Shown here one piece after another: positions 1 to 8,732 of a DNA stretch of 64,000 nt (position 1 is its first letter; each line of letters opens with the position of its first letter). The notes beneath the pieces are model-generated. The model had not been told where the DNA came from. It was given only the letters and a program-made list of their open reading frames with translations, and searched no databases. The translations under genes and the position numbers were made by a program. Origin of the DNA: Laterigemmans sp052161645 (GTDB lineage: Bacteria; Planctomycetota; Planctomycetia; Pirellulales; Pirellulaceae); assembly GCA_052161645.1 (NCBI GenBank), contig CP197414.1; one strand, given 5' to 3'.

Positions 1-1077
1 GAGATTCGCGAGCGGCGATTGAACGAGCTTCGCAAAGGTGATTCTGCGATGCCAACTTCGCTGGCGGTCAAACCAAGTGCCCCCTATCAGTCCCCTCCGC
101 CACTCGGCAGCGACCTTTATGAAAGCCTAACGCATGTCGCCACTCAGTTAAATGTGGGCCACATTCGCGCCCTCTGGGACGCCATGCCGGCCAGCTATCA
201 ACAGGACCTCGACGAACTCCTGAAATACTCCGCGGAGTCCTCCGACGCGCAGTCGCACGCCGTCATTCAGCGGTTGGGAACGCAGCTCGGTAGAACCCTG
301 CACAAACAAAAGTCGTTCGTGTTTGGCTATCCAAACTTGGCGATGGTTCCGCCTGAGATACTTGATAACGTTCGCCAAGCTTACGACCCGGTGGTCGGTT
401 TGATCCTCGAGCTCAGCGACCAAGAAGTCTTCTCCATCGAAAATATGTTGTCGCAACCGTTGGCTGAAATTGTGGCGACAAAAAGTGAAACGATGGGGCC
501 CCACCTAGCCCAACTGCTGAAAATGTTGCCCGCTGAAGCCAATCCGCTCAGCCCGCTCGTCGACCTCGACCCGACCGCGATTCAAATGGACGGTCAAGAT
601 CGTGCCACGGTGATGATGCCTGCCCCCGGCGGGCAATCGCAACCGGTCGTGTTCGTCAAAGTCGAAGGCCGCTGGGTGCCAGAAGAAATGGCTAACAGCT
701 GGGCGGAGATGATCAGCGAAGCGCGGCAACAGATCGTGTCGGCTGCCGGCCAAGCCAACAGCTCGACCACCATTGCGCTCTTGGCGGGGCCGATTTTAGC
801 GAGCGTTGAGAATGCTGAAAGCCAAGAAGAGTTCAATAAAATTATTGACCAACTGATCGGCATGGTGATGCCCATGTTGCCTCCCATGGGCCAACCCGGC
901 ATGGCTGGTAACAACGGACCGGGCACTCCCGGTATGCCCGGCATGAGCGGTATGCCGGGAATGAGCGGTGCCCCGGGGATGAGCGGCGGAGGAGCAAACT
1001 CAGGAGGTCAACCGCCCTCCTCAGGCGGTGGCCCTCCCGGTATTCAACCCGCAGACGTTAGCAGCGGTGGCAGCTGA
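1..1077 (+). CDS. Hypothetical protein with Met/Pro/Gly-rich tail, 5' end cut by window
   Basis: The reading frame is open from base 1, so the gene may begin outside the window. Internal starts exist at 19 (TTG) and 49 (ATG, beginning MPTS). The first about 280 residues look globular and helical, with no family I recognise. The last about 70 residues are low complexity, with repeated GMPGMSG-type units and Gly/Ser/Pro runs. No signal peptide or membrane segment is visible in the part seen. It converges on the minus-strand lipoprotein gene, with 38 bases between the two stops. Function unknown. Confidence 0.7.
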   Translation, partial: EIRERRLNELRKGDSAMPTSLAVKPSAPYQSPPPLGSDLYESLTHVATQLNVGHIRALWDAMPASYQQDLDELLKYSAESSDAQSHAVIQRLGTQLGRTLHKQKSFVFGYPNLAMVPPEILDNVRQAYDPVVGLILELSDQEVFSIENMLSQPLAEIVATKSETMGPHLAQLLKMLPAEANPLSPLVDLDPTAIQMDGQDRATVMMPAPGGQSQPVVFVKVEGRWVPEEMANSWAEMISEARQQIVSAAGQANSSTTIALLAGPILASVENAESQEEFNKIIDQLIGMVMPMLPPMGQPGMAGNNGPGTPGMPGMSGMPGMSGAPGMSGGGANSGGQPPSSGGGPPGIQPADVSSGGS

Positions 1078-1115
1078 TGTAGTCCGCCGGAGACCAGCCA
1101 CTCCCATTGCATCAT

Positions 1116-1496
1116 TTATTCCACTGGCATCTCGGGGCGTTCACCGTATTTCGCTTCATACAACGAAGCGAACTTCTCAAAGTTCTCCGGATGGCAGACG
1201 AAGCACTGGGAATCAGGGCGATTGTCTTGTTCACACCAATCACCGGCCGCTTTGAATTTCGCCACTAGCGATTTGTCGCACCGCGCACACTCTTCTTCCG
1301 GCACACCATGCTCGCCACACCACCAGGCGCCATGCTGATGCGAGCCCGCTGCATGCTCGTCACCTGCCGGCTCTGCCGATTCCGCATCCTCCGCCACCGG
1401 CGTCACTGTGGCACTGTCAGAGCAGCCCGTAAAGGTCAAGGTTGCCGCGGCAAACAGCCCCGCGAACATAATGGATACACTCGATCGCAATTTCAT
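1116..1496 (-). CDS. Cys/His-rich lipoprotein next to metal RND pump
   Basis: This 126-aa protein has a lipoprotein signal peptide ending in a lipobox (FTGC at about residues 22-25), so it should be anchored in an envelope membrane. The mature part has an acidic linker, a His-containing stretch (AGSHQHG) and two related Cys/His blocks: WCGEHGVPEEECARC and WCEQDNRPDSQCFVC. Similar W-C-x2-H-G-x-P blocks occur near the N-terminus of the membrane fusion protein at 4738-6399. It is the last gene of the RND operon, 40 bases after the pump gene. Inference: a periplasmic metal-binding accessory for the efflux system. The ligand is not shown by the sequence. Confidence 0.75.
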   Translation of the reverse strand: MKLRSSVSIMFAGLFAAATLTFTGCSDSATVTPVAEDAESAEPAGDEHAAGSHQHGAWWCGEHGVPEEECARCDKSLVAKFKAAGDWCEQDNRPDSQCFVCHPENFEKFASLYEAKYGERPEMPVE

Positions 1497-1536
1497 CAGA
1501 AAACTCCCGTCGGCAATACCGACTAAGCGGAAAAAA

Positions 1537-4500
1537 TCATGAAGTCACCCCTGAACGTTGCTCAGCGGCGACTTCGGTAACCACAAGATCATTAGTAAGG
1601 CAGGCGGCCTCTGCGGACTCGGCTCGCTCTTTGGGCGAGTTGAATACGACATATAAAACGCGCAAGACCAACAGGCTCATGATCATCGCGCTGCAGACGC
1701 CACCGATCACGACCGTTGCCAACGGACGTTGCACTTCGGTCCCCATCCCGGTGCTGAATGCCATCGGCACAAACCCCAGGCTGGCAACCAACGTCGTCAT
1801 TAAAATCGGACGCAGCCGTGTCATGGCCGCTTCTTCCACGGCTGCATCGAGCGAGCGTCCCCGCTGACGAAGCTGGCGAATGGTCGAAACCAGCAACATG
1901 TCATCCAAGACGGCGACACCTGAAAGTGCGATAAACCCGATCGCCGCGGATATCGAAAATGGCATATCGCGAATCCAAAGCGCGATCACCCCGCCAATCC
2001 AGGCAAAGGGAACTCCGGTAAAGACTCGCAGCGAATCAAGCCAGTTGCGATAAGTCAGATAGAGCAGCCCGAAAATCAAGAGTAACGCAATCGGCACCAC
2101 AATCATCAGCCGCGTTTGCGCTCGCTGCAGATGCTCAAACTGCCCACCCCACTCAACTCGATAACGTCCGGCTGGCAGGCTGACTTGGTCTCGCACGCTC
2201 CGCTGCGCCTCGCTAACAAAACTTCCCATGTCTCGCCCGCGGACGTTCGCTTCAATCGTGATCCGACGTTGGTACCATTCACGCTTGATTGTGTTAGGCT
2301 CGCTCACCCGCTCGATGGTGACCAATCGGTTCAATGGAATCTGTTGGCCAGAGGCCGTGGCGACCAACATGTTGCCAATCGCTTCGGGACTGCCGCGCAC
2401 ACTTTCCGGCAAACGAATGATTAGCGGGAATCGCAATTGCCCCTCATACACCTCGCCCACGTGACGACTCCCCAGCGACTCAACTAAGTTCATGATCTGC
2501 GAAGCGGCGACACCATAGCGGGCAATCTCGTCTTGCTTGATGCGAATTTGCAATACGGGCTGCCCCGTTAACTGTTCCACTCGCACATCGCTCGCTCCCG
2601 GAATCGATTCCAGCACGCCAGCAATTGCGTTCGCTTTTTCCACCATTAAATCTAAATCATCACCATAGAGTATGGCCGCCACATCGGCGCGGACTCCCGA
2701 GATCATCTCATTCATCCGCATCTCGATCGGCTGGGAAAAAGCCAACCGCGGACCCAGCAAATCGCGGAGCTCGCGCTGCACCAAGTCAGTCAATGCCTCT
2801 TGCGTTGTGGCACGTTGCCATTCCTCCCTCGGGTGTAAAGTGAGGAACAGGTCCGTTAATTCAGTACCCATTGGATCAGTGGCCACCTCGGCTGTACCCA
2901 CGCGACTCCAAACATGGGCAATTTCATCCGGAAAATTTTCTAACAATACCTTTTCGATTTGCGTGTTGTAGCGAATCGATTCCTCTAAATCGGTCCCCGC
3001 CAGTCGCACCACATTCAGCGTGATTGCTCCCTCGGACAGTCGCGGCACAAACTCGCTACCTAAGTTTGGCGCAATCAAACCGAATACCGACACCAGTAAT
3101 AAAATTGCCGATCCGAGGATGAACAATCGGTGATTCATGGTGAATCGCAAGATGGGCGCATAAAGACCCTTGAGGAATCTCAGCAGCCACGGCTCTTTCT
3201 CGTGAATCCCCTTGGGAAGCGTTAAACTGGCTAACACCGGCATCAACGTCAGCGATAAGACCATCGAGCCGGCCAACGCCATAATCACAGTTAACGCCAT
3301 GGGGCGAAATAGTTTTCCTTCCACACCCTCCAAAGTTAAAATTGGCAAATACACGATCATGATGATCAGCTCGCCAAACATGGTCGGTTTGCGAACTTCC
3401 ACAGCCGCGTCGCGAATGATTTCCAATCGACTGCGGCCGTCACTGCGATGCGACAAGTGCCGCACACAGTTTTCAATCATGACGACCGAACTATCGACAA
3501 CCAGCCCGAAATCGATCGCCCCTAAACTCAACAGGCTGGCCGCGATCCCAAAGCGAAGCATGCCCGCGAAGGCAAACAGCATCGAGAGTGGGATCGCCAG
3601 CGCCACAATCAGGCCGGCTCGGAGGTTGCCGAGAAAAATAAACAGCACGGCGATGACAAGTAAGCCGCCCTCAAACAAGTTTTTTTGCACCGTGTGAATC
3701 ACGTGGTCCACCAGTTCAGTGCGATCGTAAACCGTTTGCATGGTCATGCCGGCTGGCAGCGAATCCTCAATTTGTTGCAGCTTGTTTTTCAGGGCCCAAG
3801 TCACTTCATGGCTGTTTTCTCCCATCAGCATGAAGCCCAGCCCCAAGACGGCCTCTCCGCGACCGTTGGCTGTCACCGTGCCGCGACGAATTTCATGCCC
3901 CAACTGCACCGCGGCAACATCACGCACCCGAATTGGCACGCCATCTTTTGCCGTGATCACAATTTCTTCAATCTGTGGAATGTTGACAGTGCGGCCCACG
4001 CCGTGCACCAACAACAGTTCGCTGCCCGCAACGATCGATCCGCCACCAACATTTTGGTTATTGGCTTGAATCGCCTCGGCGACTTGTTCATAAGTTAGAT
4101 CGTGCTTGATTAACAGATCGGGGTCCAAGCGAACTTGATACTGTTTCTCATAACCGCCCCAGCTGTTAATCTCGGCCACGCCAGGGACAGACCGCAGTTG
4201 TGGTTTTACCACCCAGTCGTGGACGGTCCGCAATTCTGTTAACCGAGCAATCCGTTCCGCAGCGGAAATTTTGGAAAAATCAACGCCCTCATATGTCAGC
4301 ACGTAATGAAAGACTTCACCCAGTCCGGTCGAGACTGGGCCCATCTGCGGACGCTCGATCCCCGCGGGTAACTCCACAGTGCTCAACCGCTCGTTGATTA
4401 GCTGTCGGGCAAAGTAGATATCGATGCCATCCTCAAACAGCACGACGACTTGCGAAAGCCCGAACTTCGAAATCGAGCGCATGACTTGCAATCCCGGCAG

Positions 4501-4725
4501 GCCGCTGATGGATTGCTCAACAGGGTACGTAATTTGCCGCTCGACTTCCTCGGATGAGAGCGCCGGTGCATTTGTGTTGATTTGCACTTGGACCGGCGTC
4601 GTATCTGGGAAGGCATCGATGTCGAGCTGCCGCAGGGAAACACCACCGACGATAGCCAACACCAGCGTGATGACGATCACCGCAGCGCGATGCCGCAACG
4701 AGATGTCGATTAGCCAATTTAACAT
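1537..4725 (-). CDS. CzcA/CusA-type heavy-metal efflux RND pump
   Basis: This 1062-aa inner-membrane protein has the normal length of a heavy-metal RND transporter. It starts MLNWLIDISLRHRAAVIVIT, with TM1 at the N-terminus, followed by the porter domain and the DAFPDTTPVQVQI block typical of HME-RND proteins. The TM4 motif GAIDFGLVVDSSVVMIEN (about residue 405) keeps both Asp and the Glu of the CzcA proton-relay signature. A second porter domain and the conserved TM10-12 blocks follow. In the family it exports divalent or monovalent metal cations out of the periplasm or cytoplasm, driven by protons. The fusion-protein gene lies 12 bases upstream. No outer-membrane TolC-type gene is in the operon. 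The metal is not determined. Confidence 0.93.
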   Translation of the reverse strand: MLNWLIDISLRHRAAVIVITLVLAIVGGVSLRQLDIDAFPDTTPVQVQINTNAPALSSEEVERQITYPVEQSISGLPGLQVMRSISKFGLSQVVVLFEDGIDIYFARQLINERLSTVELPAGIERPQMGPVSTGLGEVFHYVLTYEGVDFSKISAAERIARLTELRTVHDWVVKPQLRSVPGVAEINSWGGYEKQYQVRLDPDLLIKHDLTYEQVAEAIQANNQNVGGGSIVAGSELLLVHGVGRTVNIPQIEEIVITAKDGVPIRVRDVAAVQLGHEIRRGTVTANGRGEAVLGLGFMLMGENSHEVTWALKNKLQQIEDSLPAGMTMQTVYDRTELVDHVIHTVQKNLFEGGLLVIAVLFIFLGNLRAGLIVALAIPLSMLFAFAGMLRFGIAASLLSLGAIDFGLVVDSSVVMIENCVRHLSHRSDGRSRLEIIRDAAVEVRKPTMFGELIIMIVYLPILTLEGVEGKLFRPMALTVIMALAGSMVLSLTLMPVLASLTLPKGIHEKEPWLLRFLKGLYAPILRFTMNHRLFILGSAILLLVSVFGLIAPNLGSEFVPRLSEGAITLNVVRLAGTDLEESIRYNTQIEKVLLENFPDEIAHVWSRVGTAEVATDPMGTELTDLFLTLHPREEWQRATTQEALTDLVQRELRDLLGPRLAFSQPIEMRMNEMISGVRADVAAILYGDDLDLMVEKANAIAGVLESIPGASDVRVEQLTGQPVLQIRIKQDEIARYGVAASQIMNLVESLGSRHVGEVYEGQLRFPLIIRLPESVRGSPEAIGNMLVATASGQQIPLNRLVTIERVSEPNTIKREWYQRRITIEANVRGRDMGSFVSEAQRSVRDQVSLPAGRYRVEWGGQFEHLQRAQTRLMIVVPIALLLIFGLLYLTYRNWLDSLRVFTGVPFAWIGGVIALWIRDMPFSISAAIGFIALSGVAVLDDMLLVSTIRQLRQRGRSLDAAVEEAAMTRLRPILMTTLVASLGFVPMAFSTGMGTEVQRPLATVVIGGVCSAMIMSLLVLRVLYVVFNSPKERAESAEAACLTNDLVVTEVAAEQRSGVTS

Positions 4726-4737
4726 GGTGCCGGCATC

Positions 4738-6399
4738 CTATTCCTCAACACAGCAGCCGGCCCCCAGGCCGTTTTTCAGCAGTTGAGCACGCAACACGTT
4801 GCTGCCGCTGACCGCTACCACTTCGCCCGGCAGCAACCCGGCGATGACTTCGGTGTTGCCTTGATGAGTCGCCCCCAAGCGGACCGAGCGAACGTGAAAC
4901 AATTTGGGGCTATCCTTGCCGCCAAAGTAATTTTTATCGCGGACAAACACGACTTGGCAGCAACCTTCCCAGTGCGCCGCTGCGCTCGGAATCACAATCG
5001 CGTCGGTTGACTCGCGAAGGACGACTTGCCCGGCACCAAAGGTTTGATCACGCAGGCTACCGTGGGGATTTTCCAGCGCGGCGCGCACCTCGATCATCCG
5101 CGTTTTTTGATTGGCTCCCGTGCTGATCCAATCGAGTTGCCCCTCAATGGTCCGTTCGCTACCATCGGGTGTAAAGCGTATTTTCTGACCGATTGCCAAT
5201 CGTTCGACCTGCTCCAGCGGGACACTTAGTTTCAACCACATGCGTTTGGTGTCGGCGATCTCGAAAAGCTTCTTTGAGGAATCAACCAACTCGCCCATGC
5301 TGACTTCGCGACTAATGATCGTGCCATCCATGGGGGCGAAAATCGGTAGTAGATTCGACGTGATGTTTTCGCTGTTCAGCTTGGAGTGGGAGGCTGGTGG
5401 GATGCCAAGTAAACGCAGCGCCCGCATGGCAGCGGCTGGCGACAACTCGCCGAGCGGCTCAGTATCCACCGCAAGCCCCAGGTTGAGTAATGCCTGTTCG
5501 GCGTTGAGAACATCAGCCTGTGACTTAGAGAGGGCCGCTTCGGCTTCGAGAACTCGTGCGCCGGCGACCGCACCGATTGCATCTTTTAGCCTCGCCACGT
5601 TGCGCCGCTGCAAACGTTCTTCCGCCAGCGCTCGGAGTAAGTTCGACTTCAGCGTTCCCACCGCCGTCGCGTCGATGAGTGCGAGAATTTCGCCGTGACG
5701 CACGGTATCGCCAATATTTCTTTCGACCGACCAGACGTTGCCCGGCACTCGCGCTGAAACACTGCTTTTGCGAGTCGGATCGTAAACGATTTCACCGTTG
5801 CCGGAGACCGATTCAATGATTGCGTCCCGCGCTACCAAGTCGATATCGACCCCAGCCTGCTGAACTGCCTCAACGGAAGCAAACTGAATGCGAGATCGGT
5901 ACAGCGTGCAGAGGCTGTTGTTTTCTCGCCGCGGTGCGACCGCCAAGGCAAGCTCTGCCTGTTGGCGATCTGATGATAGGCGATCTAATACTAACTGTGT
6001 TGCCGCTGATTGCTGCTTGACTTGTGCCAACTGTGGATAATCGAGCACGCAATTGTGTATCCCGTGGGCCTGACACCAGCCAAAGTCCTCCGCCGGAGGT
6101 GCCAGTTCCGGCTGACAATTAACGCAGCGAGATTCCGGCACGGCATGATCGGAACACCAATCATCATTGGCGACCGTCGCGGTGCCGACCAAAGTAGCGA
6201 ACTTGGGAACCTGCCAGTCGCTCGAATGACCATAATAGAAAATTCCCGCAAATCCCAACAGCACGAGCAATGGCCCCAGACCACTGAATAGGCTGCTAAA
6301 TTGTCCCGCGAGGGTTTTCGCGCGACGATTGCTTGCTGGAATGTCGCCTGCGGTGGGTGCTTCCTGAGCGAGCCTATTGCCTGCATTCTCTAACAGCAT
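4738..6399 (-). CDS. RND efflux membrane fusion protein with Cys/His blocks
   Basis: This 553-aa CusB/CzcB-type periplasmic adaptor is the first gene of the pump operon. After a cytoplasmic N-tail it has one membrane anchor (GPLLVLLGFAGIFYYG, about residues 40-57). Two Cys/His blocks follow, WCSDHAVPESRCVNC and WCQAHGIHNC, then a coiled-coil hairpin (about 250-310) and the lipoyl/beta-barrel halves (PGNVWSVERNIGDTVRHGEIL and ANQKTRMIEVRAAL). It ends in CC followed by VEE. The Cys/His blocks resemble those of the lipoprotein at the operon's end, suggesting a metal hand-over path (inference). Start chosen as the ATG giving the short basic N-tail before the anchor. Confidence 0.9.
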   Translation of the reverse strand: MLLENAGNRLAQEAPTAGDIPASNRRAKTLAGQFSSLFSGLGPLLVLLGFAGIFYYGHSSDWQVPKFATLVGTATVANDDWCSDHAVPESRCVNCQPELAPPAEDFGWCQAHGIHNCVLDYPQLAQVKQQSAATQLVLDRLSSDRQQAELALAVAPRRENNSLCTLYRSRIQFASVEAVQQAGVDIDLVARDAIIESVSGNGEIVYDPTRKSSVSARVPGNVWSVERNIGDTVRHGEILALIDATAVGTLKSNLLRALAEERLQRRNVARLKDAIGAVAGARVLEAEAALSKSQADVLNAEQALLNLGLAVDTEPLGELSPAAAMRALRLLGIPPASHSKLNSENITSNLLPIFAPMDGTIISREVSMGELVDSSKKLFEIADTKRMWLKLSVPLEQVERLAIGQKIRFTPDGSERTIEGQLDWISTGANQKTRMIEVRAALENPHGSLRDQTFGAGQVVLRESTDAIVIPSAAAHWEGCCQVVFVRDKNYFGGKDSPKLFHVRSVRLGATHQGNTEVIAGLLPGEVVAVSGSNVLRAQLLKNGLGAGCCVEE

Positions 6400-6566
6400 C
6401 GCATTTCCCCGAGTATGAGGTGTCGATTTAAATTTGATAGAACTTCAAATCCCTGGCGTGGATGACTCTTGCCACGAATTTTGCCGAGACATTCGCGAGC
6501 GCGGGACCAACGTCCCGTCGCTGCGGTGGATGGCTTCTCAGTCGAGTGACCGAGCAGAAGTTCGCA

Positions 6567-7055
6567 TCAAATCAACAGCGATCGCATGGCGATCCTGTGA
6601 GCGCGACCGCTGGAGAATTGCTGGTCAGATAAGCGTTGAAACTGAGCGTAGGAACTTGTGTTGCACGTACCTGCCGAGGTGGCTTCGAAGTCGACCGTGA
6701 ACCACCCGGAAAACATCGTCGCGACATGGACCAAGGGTGCGGCCGATTCGAGCAGTGCGCCTTGGCAAATACATGCCTTACACTGGCAGGCCGAGTCACT
6801 GGGGCAGTCGGAATGACTTTGCCCCACCCCTGCGGAGCAAGCGTCTTCGACACCATCAACAGCAACCCTGTCGCAGGCAACAGGAGCCTCCGCGGATGGC
6901 AGATCACTCTCCGCCTGGGGGCAGCAGCCATCCGCCGTGTTGACTGCTGGGGGCGACTGTTGGCAACCGGCATCCGCGCAGCCACTTGCCCAAGTGCATC
7001 GCAGGGGGCACAGCAGCAAACTGACGGTCGTGATCAAGATGATCAGAGATTTCAT
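6567..7055 (-). CDS. Cys-rich secreted protein upstream of metal efflux operon
   Basis: Start taken at the ATG at 7055, giving 162 aa beginning MKSLIILITTVSLLLCPLRC, a good signal peptide. A longer open frame upstream has no features of a protein N-terminus. The mature part is Cys-rich, with about 15 Cys including CCPQ, SACQCKACICQG and SGCADAGCQ. It contains a hydrophobic stretch around residues 105-125. It lies 167 bases before the RND fusion gene on the same strand, so it may belong to the operon. I do not recognise the family. Metal binding is inferred from Cys density and context only. Confidence 0.6.
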   Translation of the reverse strand: MKSLIILITTVSLLLCPLRCTWASGCADAGCQQSPPAVNTADGCCPQAESDLPSAEAPVACDRVAVDGVEDACSAGVGQSHSDCPSDSACQCKACICQGALLESAAPLVHVATMFSGWFTVDFEATSAGTCNTSSYAQFQRLSDQQFSSGRAHRIAMRSLLI

Positions 7056-7207
7056 ATTTCTATGATATTCGCCCGCCCTGACGACGGCAATAGCAACACA
7101 CCCCCCTAGTGATAGGCCAACCGGCAAGGGTCGCTTTCCGGTGGTGTAAACTGAAAGCACAGTCCGGGTTTTGGAATATTCGAAGTTTCCTTGCGAGGAG
7201 CAAGCTG

Positions 7208-8599
7208 ATGGCGTTGGCGAACAGGCATGTTTTTGGTGGCACGTGGATGGTGGCGAGCTTATTGAGTGCGCTGGCAAGTGCTGAGGATTGGTCTCAGTTT
7301 CGCGGAAGCGACTCGACCGGAATTGCCGCCACGGCATGTCCCGCGCAGTGGAACGTCAGCGACGAGTCAACGGAGAACTTGCTTTGGAAAGTCGCCGTTG
7401 CGGGTGAGGGTTGGTCGTCACCGATCATCTGGGGCGATGCAGTTTTCCTGACCGCTGCAGTGCCTCTGGTCGATGACCAACAGGAAGCAGCAGCAGCCAC
7501 CAAGCCGGTGGAATATCGCGGCGGCGGGGGTACGCGGCGCGACGATTTAACGAAAACCGTTTACCGATATCAAGTCATTTGTCTCGATGCCACGACTGGC
7601 GCGCTCCGCTGGCAATCGGTCGCGGACGAGCGGCAACCACCGCTGCCGCGGCACAGCTCCAATACGTACGCCACCGAAACTCCGGTGACCGATGGCGAGC
7701 GGGTGTACGCTTACTTTGGTATGACGGGTGTTTTCTGCTTTGACATGCAAGGCAATCAGTTGTGGTCAAGGGACCTTGGTTCTTATTCCATGCGAGCCGG
7801 CTGGGGCACGTCGAGTTCCCCAGTGCTGTTCGCTGGCAAGTTGTTTCTTCAAATTGATAATGATCAACAATCATTCCTCGTGGCACTCGATGCAAAGACG
7901 GGAGATGAAGTTTGGCGGGTCAATCGAGCTGAAAAGTCTCAATACAGCTCTCCGATCATCTGGCAAAATAGCCTGCGCAATGAGTTGATTGTAGGAGGCC
8001 TGTTCTATCGTTCTTATGATCCAGAGACCGGAGAGCTATTATGGCAGCTGGACATGGAGAAAGGACGCAGCAGTGCCACTCCGGTCGCGATCGGTGATCG
8101 TCTTTTCGTCGGGACTGAATTGCGAGCACGAGGAGGTGATGATGATGGTGGCGGTTTTCTGTTTGCCGTCAAAGCGGGAGGTTCCGGGGATATCAGTCTG
8201 GCAGCGGGAGCCGCTTCCAGTGAGCACATCGTTTGGAAGACGGCCGACTCGAGTATTCAAATGGCATCCGCGGCGATTTGTGATGGACGTTTATACTTTT
8301 TGGAACGCCAGAGCGGGCAAGTCCACTGCATCGACGCGGCCACGGGCGAGCTGGTTTATCGCACACGTATCCGCGGGGCACGGTCGTTTTGGGCGTCGCC
8401 GTTAACCTCCGCCGGGCGGGTCTACTGCGTGGACTCCAGCGGAACAACGCACGTGTTGGCGGGAGGTAATGATTATAAATTGTTGCATAGTAACCGAGTG
8501 GATGAACAGGTCTGGTCAAGCCCCAGCGTTGCCAATGGCCGGTTCTACTTACGCACGGTCGACCACTTGTATTGCTTCGCAGCACCCCCGCAGGGTTAA
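7208..8599 (+). CDS. Secreted PQQ-binding-like beta-propeller protein
   Basis: This 463-aa protein starts at the ATG at 7208, preceded by a GAGGAG ribosome site at the right distance; the frame is open further upstream but lacks such a site. It has a signal peptide (MALANRHVFGGTWMVASLLSALASAEDW), then WSQFRG and repeated tryptophan-docking blades such as LLWKV, LRWQSV, QLWSRDLG, EVWRVN and LLWQLD, typical of PQQ-like/BamB-like eight-bladed propellers common in planctomycetes. A Gly-rich insertion (EYRGGGGTRRDD) precedes blade 2. No catalytic Asp/Glu set of a PQQ dehydrogenase is obvious, so enzymatic activity is uncertain. It is divergent from the Cys-rich gene at 6567-7055. Confidence 0.85.
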   Translation: MALANRHVFGGTWMVASLLSALASAEDWSQFRGSDSTGIAATACPAQWNVSDESTENLLWKVAVAGEGWSSPIIWGDAVFLTAAVPLVDDQQEAAAATKPVEYRGGGGTRRDDLTKTVYRYQVICLDATTGALRWQSVADERQPPLPRHSSNTYATETPVTDGERVYAYFGMTGVFCFDMQGNQLWSRDLGSYSMRAGWGTSSSPVLFAGKLFLQIDNDQQSFLVALDAKTGDEVWRVNRAEKSQYSSPIIWQNSLRNELIVGGLFYRSYDPETGELLWQLDMEKGRSSATPVAIGDRLFVGTELRARGGDDDGGGFLFAVKAGGSGDISLAAGAASSEHIVWKTADSSIQMASAAICDGRLYFLERQSGQVHCIDAATGELVYRTRIRGARSFWASPLTSAGRVYCVDSSGTTHVLAGGNDYKLLHSNRVDEQVWSSPSVANGRFYLRTVDHLYCFAAPPQG

Positions 8600-8732
8600 G
8601 GCTGCTGAAGTTGTTGTTAGCATTTGATGAATTTCCGCGGCCAGGGAGATGCCTTCGTTGACGGTACTCTCTGCCTGGGCGTAGCATAACATTTCACCTG
8701 CTATAACTCCTCCAGCCTTGCTCATACACCTA

